64,000 nucleotides of DNA from Streptomyces sp. P3 (GCF_003032475.1 NZ_CP028369.1:1612001-1676000), one strand, 5' to 3'; counted from the first letter of the stretch, positions 20,895 to 29,217 are shown. Numbers and translations: made by a program. Notes: a model not told the origin generated them from the sequence alone.

Positions 20895-22010
20895 GTGAGT
20901 ACCTCCGCAGGCCCGGTCCTGAGTGTGCGGGCGCTCAACCGCGCGCTGATCCACCGCCAGTTGCTCGCCGAGCGGTCCACGATGTCGCCCGTGCGGGCCG
21001 TCGCCCATCTGGCCGGGTTGCAGGCCCAGGCCCCCAACCCGCCGTACATCGGGCTGTGGACCCGGCTCGCGGACTTCGCGGTCGAGGACCTGGCGGTCCT
21101 GGTCCGGGAGCGGAAGGTGGTGCGCATCGCCCTGATGCGCTCCACCATCCACCTCGTCACCGACGACGACTGCCTCGCCCTGCGTCCGCTGCTGGCCGAG
21201 ATGCTGGCCCGCACGGTCAAGGGGCAGTTCGGCCGTCAGGTCGCGGGCCTGGACACTGACGAGATCGCCAAGCTGGGCACGGAGCTGGCCGAGGAGCGCA
21301 CGCTCACCTTCGCCGAGCTGGGCGCGCTGATGGCGCAACGCATGCCGGGCCACGACGCCAACGCGCTGGCCCAGACCGTGCGCAACCTGGTGCCGCTGGT
21401 CCAGGTCCCGCCGCGCGGGCTCTGGGGCCACAGCGGTCAGGCCGCGCACACCACCGTCGAGCGCTGGCTGGGCCGCGGGCTCGATCCGGACGCCTCCCTC
21501 GACACCTACGTACGGCGCTACCTGGCCGCGTTCGGCCCGGCGAGCGTCAAGGACATGCAGAAGTGGTCCGGTCTGACCCGGCTGAAGGAGGCGTTCACCC
21601 GGCTCGGGCCGGCCCTGCGCACCTACCGGGACGAGACCGGGACCGTGCTCCACGACCTGGCCGGGACGCCTTTGCCGGACCCGTCCGAGGAGCTGCCCGC
21701 CCGGTACCTGCCCGAGTTCGACAACATCCTGCTCTCGCACGCCGACCGGGAACGGATCATGGCGGCGGAGCACCGTCCGAGGGTCTTCACCAGCAACGGC
21801 ATCATCCGCGCCACCTTTCTGATCGACGGCTTCGTGCGGGGTCTGTGGCGGATCGACCGTGCCAAGGACGCCGCCACTCTGGTCGTCGAGCCCTTCGTCC
21901 CCCTGGCACGCCGGGACGTCGTCGAACTGACCGAGGAGGGGGAGCGGCTGCTGAGCTTCGCCGCCTCCGGGACCGGGCGCCACGACATCCGGTTCGAGAC
22001 GGTCGGCTGA
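20895..22010 (+). CDS. AlkZ-like DNA glycosylase (HTH_42 winged-helix family), probable self-resistance
   Basis: The protein has 371 residues of the winged-helix DNA-binding DUF1006/HTH_42 family. The N-terminal LQAQAPNPPY carries QAQ at residues 43-45. The QxQ motif is the catalytic signature of AlkZ, the glycosylase that excises bulky N7-guanine adducts of azinomycin. Relatives in trioxacarcin, LL-D49194 and hedamycin clusters remove their own products' DNA adducts. The later part shows ALMRSTIHLVT, VERWLGRGLDP and PEFDNILLSHADRERI, all typical of the family. By analogy, it protects the producer from its own DNA-alkylating metabolite. The GTG at 20895 lies two bases after the MDR stop, so the two are coupled. 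The UvrA-like protein at 32948 is the second DNA-protection gene. Confidence 0.88.
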   Translation: MSTSAGPVLSVRALNRALIHRQLLAERSTMSPVRAVAHLAGLQAQAPNPPYIGLWTRLADFAVEDLAVLVRERKVVRIALMRSTIHLVTDDDCLALRPLLAEMLARTVKGQFGRQVAGLDTDEIAKLGTELAEERTLTFAELGALMAQRMPGHDANALAQTVRNLVPLVQVPPRGLWGHSGQAAHTTVERWLGRGLDPDASLDTYVRRYLAAFGPASVKDMQKWSGLTRLKEAFTRLGPALRTYRDETGTVLHDLAGTPLPDPSEELPARYLPEFDNILLSHADRERIMAAEHRPRVFTSNGIIRATFLIDGFVRGLWRIDRAKDAATLVVEPFVPLARRDVVELTEEGERLLSFAASGTGRHDIRFETVG

Positions 22011-22044
22011 CACCCGCGCGCCCACATCAGAGGAGTCACCCACC

Positions 22045-23157
22045 ATGACCGTCGCCACCCTCTCCACCCGCGACCTGTCGTCGGCGGCCGCCGAGCTGGC
22101 CGGCCTGTCGGCCGGGCACGCCGCGGCCGCCGACGCCTGCGGACGTCTGTCCGCGGACGTCGTCACCGCCCTGCGCGCGAGCGGCTTCGCGCGGCACTTC
22201 GTCTCAGCGCGCTTCGGCGGGGCCGAGGGGAGCGTCGCCGACTTCGTACAGGGCGTGCTGCGGGTGTCGGCGGCGTGCGCCGCCACCGGCTGGTGCGTCG
22301 CGCTGCTGGCCGCGTCCTCCCGCTACGCCGCGCATCTGCCCGAGCAGGGGCACGAGAAGCTGTGGGGGTCGGGCGCCGACGCCCTCATCGCCACCGGTCT
22401 GGTGCCGGCGGGCACGGCGGAGCCGTCCGAGAACGGCTACCGGCTCTCCGGCCGCTGGCAGTACATCAGCGGCGTCGACTTCGCGGACTGGGTGCTGCTG
22501 TGCGCGAACGTGTCCGAGGAGGACGCGGGGCCGCGCTTCTTCGCGCTGCCCCGCGGGACCTTCGGCGTGGTGCAGTCCTGGGACTGCGTCGGCATGCGGG
22601 CCACCGGCAGCCACACCGTGGTCGTCGACGACGTGTTCGTGCCGGCCCATCTGTCCTTCGCCCGCGCGGAGATGGAGACCGGCGTCAACAACTGGTCCCC
22701 GCTCCCCGCGCACAACATCCCCTTCCAGGCGATCGGGGCGACCACGTTCGCCGCCCCCGCCGTGGGCGCCGCGCAGGGCGCGCTGGCGGCCGCCGTCCGC
22801 GTACTGAAGGGCAAGCGGCTCACCGAAGCGCTCCAGATCGAGCTGGTCCGGGCGACGGCGCGGATCGACTCGGCGCGTCATCTGGTCGAGCAGAACGCCG
22901 CCGTGATCGACGACCGCACTTTCACGCCAACCTTTTTGGCACGCAATCAGCGGAATGCCTCGTTCGCCGGCGAACAGGCGGCCGAAGCCGTCACGGCACT
23001 GGTGCGCGTGGCGGGCACGGCGGGGCTGAGCGGCTCGGGTGAGCTGCAACGCGTCTGGCGTGACGTCACGACGGCGACGAGCCATGTTGCGCTGCGCTAC
23101 GACATCACCCGGGCAGCGGCGAACTACAGCACGGCACTTATCGAACAAGCCATCTGA
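22045..23157 (+). CDS. Class D flavin-dependent monooxygenase (acyl-CoA dehydrogenase fold)
   Basis: The protein has 370 residues with the acyl-CoA dehydrogenase fold. N-terminal helices include ALRASGFARHFVSARFGGAEG; the central beta domain has YRLSGRWQYISGVDFADWVLLCA, typical of HpaB/ActVA-ORF5/NcnH-like hydroxylases; and the C-terminal helical bundle ends in LRYDITRAAANYS. It lacks the catalytic Glu expected of true dehydrogenases in any position I can recognise. These two-component enzymes take reduced FMN/FAD from a separate reductase and hydroxylate phenolic or naphthol substrates. The candidate reductase is the FMN oxidoreductase at 17149. The start ATG follows a GAGGAG site. It lies 34 bases after the glycosylase gene, in the same operon. 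Confidence 0.87.
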   Translation: MTVATLSTRDLSSAAAELAGLSAGHAAAADACGRLSADVVTALRASGFARHFVSARFGGAEGSVADFVQGVLRVSAACAATGWCVALLAASSRYAAHLPEQGHEKLWGSGADALIATGLVPAGTAEPSENGYRLSGRWQYISGVDFADWVLLCANVSEEDAGPRFFALPRGTFGVVQSWDCVGMRATGSHTVVVDDVFVPAHLSFARAEMETGVNNWSPLPAHNIPFQAIGATTFAAPAVGAAQGALAAAVRVLKGKRLTEALQIELVRATARIDSARHLVEQNAAVIDDRTFTPTFLARNQRNASFAGEQAAEAVTALVRVAGTAGLSGSGELQRVWRDVTTATSHVALRYDITRAAANYSTALIEQAI

Positions 23158-23201
23158 GGAAACTTGCGTACACGGCCAGATTCCGATGCTTGAATGACCA
23201 C

Positions 23202-23807
23202 GTGATCAGAGTCTTGCTGGCTGAGGATCTCCACATGCTGCGCAGGGCACTTGTCTCCCTGCTGAGCCTCGAAGGGGACATAGAGGTCGTCGCGGAGCTG
23301 TCGAACGGTTCGGAGGTCGTGGCGCGCGCGCTGGAGTGCCGGCCCGACGTCGCCGTGCTGGACATCGACCTGCCGGGCACCGACGGGATCAGCGTGGCGT
23401 CCGCGCTGTACACCACGCTCCCGGAGTGCCGCACCCTGATCCTCACCGGACTGGGGCAGCCCGGCCATCTGCGCCGGGCGGTGGCGGCCCACGCCCAGGG
23501 CTTCCTGCCCAAGGACGCCGAGCCGGAGCGTCTGACCGCCGCGATCCGGGCCATCGCCAGGGGCGAGCGCGCGTTCGACGCGACGCTCGCCCTCGCCGCG
23601 CTGGAGACCGAGCCGGGCGCGCTCACCTCCCGCGAGGTCGAGGTGCTGCGGCTGGCGGCCCAGGGCGAGGAGGCGGCCCAGATAGCGAGGAAGCTCCACC
23701 TCGCCACCGGCACCGTGCGCAACTACCTCACCACCGCGGTCACCAAGCTGGGCGCCCGCAACCGGGTGGACGCCATCAGGATCGCCCGCGAATCGGGCTG
23801 GCTGTGA
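23202..23807 (+). CDS. NarL/LuxR-family response regulator
   Basis: The protein has 201 residues from the GTG at 23202; a TTG at 23190 in the same frame is an alternative start and neither has a clear ribosome site. The receiver domain (about 1-120) has LAEDLHMLRRAL, the phospho-acceptor Asp in VLDIDLPG and the conserved Lys in GFLPKDA. The C-terminal LuxR-type helix-turn-helix (about 140-201) reads LTSREVEVLRLAAQG through GTVRNYLTTAVTKLG. It follows the monooxygenase gene by 44 bases and ends facing the histidine kinase gene, which is on the opposite strand. The pair is probably one two-component system. Their targets are unknown; the adjacent peptide-maturation cassette is the obvious candidate. 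Confidence 0.93.
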   Translation: MIRVLLAEDLHMLRRALVSLLSLEGDIEVVAELSNGSEVVARALECRPDVAVLDIDLPGTDGISVASALYTTLPECRTLILTGLGQPGHLRRAVAAHAQGFLPKDAEPERLTAAIRAIARGERAFDATLALAALETEPGALTSREVEVLRLAAQGEEAAQIARKLHLATGTVRNYLTTAVTKLGARNRVDAIRIARESGWL

Positions 23808-23979
23808 GCCGCCCCGCGCCTCCCGCCCCCTAGGGCGTGACCGGGGCGTGCCGCCCGCGCGGCCCGCAGCTCCCCGCCCCGCCGTGCCCTGCGCCAGAGC
23901 GTTCCGCCCGCGCGGCCCGCCCCGCGGCGCTCTGTTCCGCAGCGTCCGCCCGCACGTCCCGCCCCCTGGTGTCCCGCCG

Positions 23980-25200
23980 TCAGGACGGTACGGGTGCCCG
24001 GGCCGCCGGGACCTCGCCCAGGGGCATCTCCAGGCGGAGTTCGAACCAGCCGTTGCCGTCGACGCCGGCCGTGAGACGTCCGCCGAGGCGTTCCACGCGG
24101 AACGTCAGGTTCTTGATGCCGCTGCCGCCCCCCTGCTGCGCGCCCTGGACCGAACCGGTGCGGGCCACACCGTCGTTGGCCAGCCGGAACCAGACCACGC
24201 CGGCCCGGCGGCCGGTCTCGATCTCGCACCGTCTGACCTCGCTGTGCCGCAGGATGTTGGTCAGTCCCTCGCGGAACACCGTGGCCAGTACGGTGTCCAC
24301 CTCGGTCGACAGCGAGTCGGACGCCACGTCGACCTTCGCCTGCACGCCGAGCGTCGAGAGCATGGCCTGGGCGGCGCGCACCTCGGCGCACAGGGACATC
24401 TCCCGGTACCCGTGGGCGACCGCGCGGACGTCGGCGAGCGCCTGGCGGGAGATGTCGAGGACCTCGGAGATCTCCTGCCGGGTCTGTTCGGCGGTCACCG
24501 GCGTCAGCCGGTAGGCGAGCTCGCACTTGAGGGTGATCGTGGAGAGGCTGTAGCCGAGCAGGTCGTGCAGGTCCCGGGCGAAGCGCAACCGCTCCTGGGT
24601 GACCGCGAACTGCGCCAGCTCGGCACGGGAGCGGTGCACCTCGGAGACCAGGTCGGTGAGCCGGGACAGGCCGAACACCACGAGCCCGGTCAGGATCGTG
24701 GACACGGTCGTGTAGGAGACGTTCCGCCAGCCGAGCCCGATACCGAACTGCAGCAGGTCCGTGCTGACGACGATCAGGCCGAACGCCGTCCACCCCTGAC
24801 GCACCTCGCGCAGCACCAGCAGCGCCGACCCCGCCAGCAGTCCGGGCAACGGCAGCCAGGCCAGCCCGAACTGCAGGAAGGGCACATAGGTCAGCAGCGC
24901 CTGCAGAAGCAGCAGGAACCACCGGTGCCGGCCCAGCCGCGACGCCAGCCGGGGCGCCACCCTCGGCAGCAGCCGTGGGAAGGAGATGACGAACTGCAGC
25001 GCCAGCACCAGCGCGAGCAGCCCCAGCGCCTCGGCCAGCCGGGCCGCCGAGTGCGGGGCGGCCGTCAGATAGGTGACCGCCACGAAGCCGAAGGCCAGCA
25101 GGACGACCGTGGTGATGCCTGCTGCGATCCTGGGTGCGAGCTGCGCGGCCGTCGCTTCGGTCTCGTCGGCCGGCAGATCGTTGGGTTCCATAGGTTCCAT
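23980..25200 (-). CDS. Sensor histidine kinase, NarX/DesK-type (HisKA_3), about six TM segments
   Basis: The protein has 406 residues from the ATG at 25200; an ATG at 25251 and a TTG at 25284 overlapping the SagB stop are possible longer starts. The N-terminal half (about 20-190) is hydrophobic, with roughly six membrane segments and no large extracellular domain, as in sensors of membrane state or small hydrophobic/peptide signals. The HisKA_3 H-box is RFARDLHDLLGYSLSTI. The ATPase domain shows FREGLTNILRHSEV (N-box) and GSGIKNL (G-box). It is the last gene of the peptide/YcaO/SagB operon and lies tail to tail with its likely partner regulator at 23202. Between the two stops (23808-23979) I see no gene. 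Confidence 0.92.
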   Translation of the reverse strand: MEPMEPNDLPADETEATAAQLAPRIAAGITTVVLLAFGFVAVTYLTAAPHSAARLAEALGLLALVLALQFVISFPRLLPRVAPRLASRLGRHRWFLLLLQALLTYVPFLQFGLAWLPLPGLLAGSALLVLREVRQGWTAFGLIVVSTDLLQFGIGLGWRNVSYTTVSTILTGLVVFGLSRLTDLVSEVHRSRAELAQFAVTQERLRFARDLHDLLGYSLSTITLKCELAYRLTPVTAEQTRQEISEVLDISRQALADVRAVAHGYREMSLCAEVRAAQAMLSTLGVQAKVDVASDSLSTEVDTVLATVFREGLTNILRHSEVRRCEIETGRRAGVVWFRLANDGVARTGSVQGAQQGGGSGIKNLTFRVERLGGRLTAGVDGNGWFELRLEMPLGEVPAARAPVPS

Positions 25201-25280
25201 GCCGTCTCGACCGCTCCCCGCCCCGAGTCCCAGCTGGTGAAAGCGCACCATACCGGTCTTCCCACAGGCCCTCAAGTACC

Positions 25281-26816
25281 TCAACTCGGCGGTATACGAC
25301 TCGAGATGACCATGTCGCCGACGCTGGACTCCACCCGCCAGTCCATACCGACGGCCCGCTGGAAGGCGTCCGCGTCACCGACCGGCAGGACGCGGGACTG
25401 CAGCCCCATGGCCCGCGCCACCAGCGTCAACGTCTGCTGGAGCGCTCCCACGTCCTTCAGGACGTTGCTGTAGGCGGTGCCGCTGAACTTGTAGGCGGCG
25501 CGCGCGAAACGGGCGGATATGGCGATGAGCACGGTCGGCTCCCCGTCCGGTCCCGCCTCCCCGGTGCGCGCCGCGCCCGCCAGGTCGGCCGCCGCGCCCG
25601 GATCGCCGCCCATCCGCTCCAGGCAGTGGTCGAGCGGCTGGTAGTGGTAGGCGCCCGGCGGCAGACAGGACGCCCCCTCGTCGGCCAGGACGTAGACCTC
25701 CAGCGCGTAACTGTCGTCGACGCTCAGGTACGGGCGCTCGCTCGTCGGGTAGCCGGCCGGATCGAAGTCGGCCGGCGGCAGCATGGCGCGGACCCGGGCC
25801 GCCCGGTACAGCAGTCCGCCGAGCCGGTCCAGCGACAGCTCGCCGTCCTCGACGGCCGGACCGGCGCCGGGCTCCAGCACCGTGGTGAGGGACGCGTCGG
25901 CGGTCGCCGGCCCGTCCAGGTCGGGCCGGGCGAGGGCGATCCGGTGCGCGGGGCGGCCCGGGTCGGCCGCGGCCGGCGGCTTGACCACGGGCGGCGGGGG
26001 CATCCGGCCTACCTGGGCGAAGGCGGCTCCGCGCGGGCGGCCGAAGCGCTCCCGGCGGCTGCCGGAGTGCACCAGCAGCTCGTCCGGGGACCAGCCGGTG
26101 AGCGCGGGATCGCGGTCCTCCGCGAAGGTGGGCTCGTCGCCGCCCGGGCCGAGTCCGGCGGGCTCGTCGGCGACCACCAGCACACCGGCGGCGACCAGAT
26201 ACGAGCGGACCGCCTCCACCACGGGAAGGTGCGGCGCGTCGAAGTCGTCCGCCGAGCCGTCGATCCGGCCCAGCATCCCCATGACGCCCGGGTGGTGCAG
26301 CTCCACCTTGTGGTCGACGAGCGAGGACTCGACGGACAGCCCGCCCGGCGCACAGCGGATCACGGCGAACCGCGAGAGCCTGCAGACCCGGCCCAGCAGC
26401 GGCTTCAGCCGGGTGAACCGGGCGTGCCCGGAGATCGGCACCACGGAGAGCAGCGGCACCGCGCCGACGGCCAGCGTGCGCACCACCAGGTGCTGCAGCG
26501 GCCGGAGTTCGTCCAGCAGCTTCTCGGGCCCGCCGGGGGAGTCCGACGCCGAGGCCAGGATGTTGGGGATCGCCGACGGGCCGAGCTGCATCCGGCGCAC
26601 GGCCTCGCGCAGGGCGGCGCTGGGCTCCTTGATCCGGAGATCCTCCCAGGGCGTCTCCAGCAGGAGGGCTTCCTCGGGATCGGTGTCCGGATCGACAACG
26701 ATGTCCTGCCTCAGGGACCACAGATTGACCAATTGGGGGGCGAGACTGCCAAGGTGCACGGCTGATCCAAGGTGGGGGGAAGGTCGCGATCGCGAGGGAA
26801 TCACGGGGACGGTCAC
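25281..26816 (-). CDS. SagB-like FMN oxidoreductase (azoline dehydrogenase family)
   Basis: The protein has 511 residues from GTG 26816, which overlaps the YcaO stop as GTGA. The C-terminal half (about 330-511) is a nitroreductase-fold domain of the SagB type: RPYLSVDDSYALEVYVL, the CLPPGAYHYQPLDHCLERM block, then FSGTAYSNVLKDVGALQQTLTLVARAMGLQSRVL, where this family binds FMN. The N-terminal half (about 1-300) is a degenerate relative with ELHHPGVMGML. In linear azole-containing peptides the SagB-type enzyme oxidises azolines to azoles after the YcaO step. The key Lys-Tyr pair of SagB enzymes cannot be confirmed by eye. Coupled translation with the YcaO fusion supports a shared job on the small peptide encoded upstream. 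Confidence 0.85.
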   Translation of the reverse strand: MTVPVIPSRSRPSPHLGSAVHLGSLAPQLVNLWSLRQDIVVDPDTDPEEALLLETPWEDLRIKEPSAALREAVRRMQLGPSAIPNILASASDSPGGPEKLLDELRPLQHLVVRTLAVGAVPLLSVVPISGHARFTRLKPLLGRVCRLSRFAVIRCAPGGLSVESSLVDHKVELHHPGVMGMLGRIDGSADDFDAPHLPVVEAVRSYLVAAGVLVVADEPAGLGPGGDEPTFAEDRDPALTGWSPDELLVHSGSRRERFGRPRGAAFAQVGRMPPPPVVKPPAAADPGRPAHRIALARPDLDGPATADASLTTVLEPGAGPAVEDGELSLDRLGGLLYRAARVRAMLPPADFDPAGYPTSERPYLSVDDSYALEVYVLADEGASCLPPGAYHYQPLDHCLERMGGDPGAAADLAGAARTGEAGPDGEPTVLIAISARFARAAYKFSGTAYSNVLKDVGALQQTLTLVARAMGLQSRVLPVGDADAFQRAVGMDWRVESSVGDMVISSRIPPS

Positions 26817-29077
26817 AGGAACAGGGGGACCGGGTTGAGGTCCTCGTAGCGGGTCGGTTCGGTCAGGTCCTTGCTTCGCACCGGCACGTCGTAGAGACGA
26901 CCGGGTGCGAACCGGGCCCAGTGGGGGCGGAGCCCGGGAACGATGACGCGGGCCACCGGCAGCCCCACGTCGGGACGGGTCTGGTCGAGCACGAGCATGT
27001 CGAGTCCGGCCTCGCGGACGATCCGCTCCGCCTCGGCGACATCCTCCCGCAGATCGGCCCGGGGCCGGTACGGGTGGGTGTCCGCGTTCGTCGCGGGTCG
27101 CTCCGGATCGGGCCGCAGGTACGGGAGTTCGGCGGCCCGGGCGGTGCGCATCCAGCGCAGCACCTCGGCGTCGTCGGTTCCGTATCCGGTGCCGTCGGCG
27201 TGCGCGTCGACGACGTAGGGGAGCATCTGGTTCAGTTCGGTGAGGGCGCGGTGCAGCGCGATCCGGGGGTCGAAGTGCGCGCCGAAGCCGAGCGTGATGT
27301 CCTCCCCGGCCTTGTCCGTACGGCGGGACAGCGCGACGACGGTGGGAACGCCGAGGTCGGCCGTGAGGTCGAGGGCCCACACCTCACGGTGCAAGGAGGC
27401 GTGGACGGTGCGCAGTTCGGCGATCCAGGGATCTTCGAAGGAGCCCAGGTCCACCCCGGGCCGACGCAGCCGGTTGTACCACCACAGGGCTACCGCGTCC
27501 CGCTCGACGAGCTCCAGGAACCCCTGGAGCACCGCGTCCTCGAGGGAGGCGCCCGCGGCCACGCCGTTGGAGGTGGCGAGGCAGTACGGACGGCCCGCGA
27601 GGCGGGACGCGCCGAAGTAGAGCAGGGCCGTGGGCAGCAGTCGGCGCCGCTCCTCGGTGAGCGACCACACCGGGGTCCACTCGATCTCCCGGCTCTCGTC
27701 GAAGGGCTCGCAGACCTGCTGGAACGCGCCGTGTCCGGCGTTCCAGCGGGCGCGGCCGGTGAACTGGCCGGCGGCGAAGAGCTGGACGGAGTCGGGGTGG
27801 ACCGCCTCCTCGCCGAGCGCGTCGTACCTCGCGTGCAGCATCGGCTCGTCGCCCTGGAGGTGGCCGCTGTGCCGCTCCAGCACCTCGGCGAGCGCGCTCA
27901 CCTTCGCCCGCAGCGGAGTGCTGCCCTTTCCGGCGCTGGTGGCGCGCAGTCCGGTGCGCCAGCCGCGCGGGTCGTGGTGGGTCAGGGCCAGGTTGTGCCC
28001 GGCGTGGAACACGTTGAGGAAGGCCGGCCCGCGCGGGTCGCGGCGGATCTCCCGGACGAGGCCGGTGAGCGGGTCCACGTGACGGCCGTAGCGCCGGAGC
28101 ATCTCCTCCGGGCCCAGGGCCCGGTGCCCGCCGCCGGCACTGTCCGCCTTGGGGCGGGACGTCAGCACCACGGGCGCCTCGACCCTGGCGGCGACCAGCG
28201 TGGGGTCGCCGCAGTCCGGGCACTGCGGGCGCCGGCTCACCGGATGGTGACCGCCCGTCAGCATCAGCCCGTTCAGGGTCCACAGCGCGTCCTGGCCGGG
28301 GTGGCGCAGGCCGGCCAGCCACTTGACCGCCTCCAGCACGGCCAGGTGGAGGCCGGCGAGCAGGCTCGCCGGGACCGCGCAGGGGCGGCGGGGCAGCGGA
28401 CCGGAGCGGCCCAGCCCCTGCTGGACCCGGGCCTCGACCGGGCGGCTGCGCCACAGCCGCTCGGCCAGGCACGACCAGCACGGGCCGTCCGGCACACCGA
28501 GGAACGGGCCGATCCAGGTCTCGGTGCCGTGCAGCTGGATCGGCAGCCAGCAGCGTCCGGCCTCCCGGTACTCCCGGTCGAGTTCGCGCAGCCGGGGATC
28601 GAGGTAGTCGTCGCAGGCCACCAGGACCAGGTCCGCCTCGGCGGCCGGCCCGGTGCGCAGGCCGGCCGCCACGGCGGCGGTGTGCAGTGTCTCGGGGCCG
28701 ACGCCCCCCACCGCCAGCGTGTGCACGGTGGCCGCGGGGCGGGCGGCGCCGCCGTTGAGACCGGCGGCGTCCCAGTACGCGCGCTCCGCGGCGTCGTCGG
28801 CCCGCGACGCGGGCAGTTCGGCCAGCAGGCCGGCTTCGGTGAGACGGTCGAGCAGCCGCAGCGTCCGCTCGACCGGCAGTCGCCCGGACGCCTCCGCGAG
28901 GATGGCGTCGCGCGTCCTGACGCCGTCCAGCAGTTCCGCGAGGTGGCAGATCTCCGCGCCGTGCAACGTGGTGACGCGTCGCCCGGACATCAGGTAGACC
29001 GCTTCCCCGGGGACGATCTGGACCGTCAGGTGTTCCTTGAAGCCCAGGCGGGGCTTCTCCGAAGCCGGCCGGATCAC
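26813..29077 (-). CDS. TOMM cyclodehydratase: Ocin-ThiF-like leader-binding domain fused to YcaO
   Basis: The protein has 754 residues from GTG 29077, two bases after the peptide gene's stop; an ATG at 29158 would overlap the peptide gene and is less likely. The N-terminal part (about 1-85) is a peptide-binding winged-helix region, followed by an E1/ThiF-like domain with a zinc site suggested by CWSCLAERLW and CPDCGDP. The C-terminal YcaO domain (about 350-754) has the ATP-binding glutamates in KVSALAEVLERHSG and LQGFLELVERDAV. The C-terminus NPVPLFL resembles the proline-rich end of azoline-forming YcaOs. Fused proteins of this kind bind a leader peptide and cyclise Cys, Ser or Thr to thiazolines or oxazolines. 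The finding is unusual because it lies in an aromatic polyketide cluster. Confidence 0.9.
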   Translation of the reverse strand: MIRPASEKPRLGFKEHLTVQIVPGEAVYLMSGRRVTTLHGAEICHLAELLDGVRTRDAILAEASGRLPVERTLRLLDRLTEAGLLAELPASRADDAAERAYWDAAGLNGGAARPAATVHTLAVGGVGPETLHTAAVAAGLRTGPAAEADLVLVACDDYLDPRLRELDREYREAGRCWLPIQLHGTETWIGPFLGVPDGPCWSCLAERLWRSRPVEARVQQGLGRSGPLPRRPCAVPASLLAGLHLAVLEAVKWLAGLRHPGQDALWTLNGLMLTGGHHPVSRRPQCPDCGDPTLVAARVEAPVVLTSRPKADSAGGGHRALGPEEMLRRYGRHVDPLTGLVREIRRDPRGPAFLNVFHAGHNLALTHHDPRGWRTGLRATSAGKGSTPLRAKVSALAEVLERHSGHLQGDEPMLHARYDALGEEAVHPDSVQLFAAGQFTGRARWNAGHGAFQQVCEPFDESREIEWTPVWSLTEERRRLLPTALLYFGASRLAGRPYCLATSNGVAAGASLEDAVLQGFLELVERDAVALWWYNRLRRPGVDLGSFEDPWIAELRTVHASLHREVWALDLTADLGVPTVVALSRRTDKAGEDITLGFGAHFDPRIALHRALTELNQMLPYVVDAHADGTGYGTDDAEVLRWMRTARAAELPYLRPDPERPATNADTHPYRPRADLREDVAEAERIVREAGLDMLVLDQTRPDVGLPVARVIVPGLRPHWARFAPGRLYDVPVRSKDLTEPTRYEDLNPVPLFL

Positions 29078-29079
29078 CG

Positions 29080-29217
29080 TCAGACCCCGCTGTGGTCCGC
29101 GATGGCGGGAACCGCCGACTCGGCCCAGCAGACGAAGGAGTCGGTCGGCGCGGCCCACGGGCCGGCCGGGTTGTACTCCTCGATGAACAGGTCCTCGGAA
29201 AGGTGCTGTGCGGACAT
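29080..29217 (-). CDS. Putative RiPP precursor peptide (45 residues) for the YcaO/SagB pair
   Basis: A short gene precedes the cyclodehydratase gene by two bases. ATG 29217 has a strong GGGGGAG site six bases upstream; a longer in-frame reading from 29373 lacks such a site. The N-terminal half, MSAQHLSEDLFIEEYNPAGP, is acidic and looks like a leader, with a hydrophobic-acidic LFIEEY segment of the type recognised by leader-binding domains. The C-terminal half has Thr25, Ser27, Cys30, Ser34 and Ser43 as candidate heterocyclisation residues, two Trp (21 and 31) and ends DHSGV. I do not recognise a known family. Only one Cys is present, which is low for a classical thiazole peptide. Precursor status is inferred from size, position and leader-like composition. 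Confidence 0.72.
   Translation of the reverse strand: MSAQHLSEDLFIEEYNPAGPWAAPTDSFVCWAESAVPAIADHSGV

Noticed and set aside
23808..23979. Additional gene or small RNA between response regulator and kinase
   Set aside because: The stretch is GC-rich with short repeats of GCCCCGC type but has no coding frame with a start and no clear promoter or terminator.
26813..29158. Longer YcaO start at ATG 29158
   Set aside because: It would overlap most of the peptide gene in another frame and adds an Arg-rich segment unlike the family; GTG 29077 directly follows the peptide stop.
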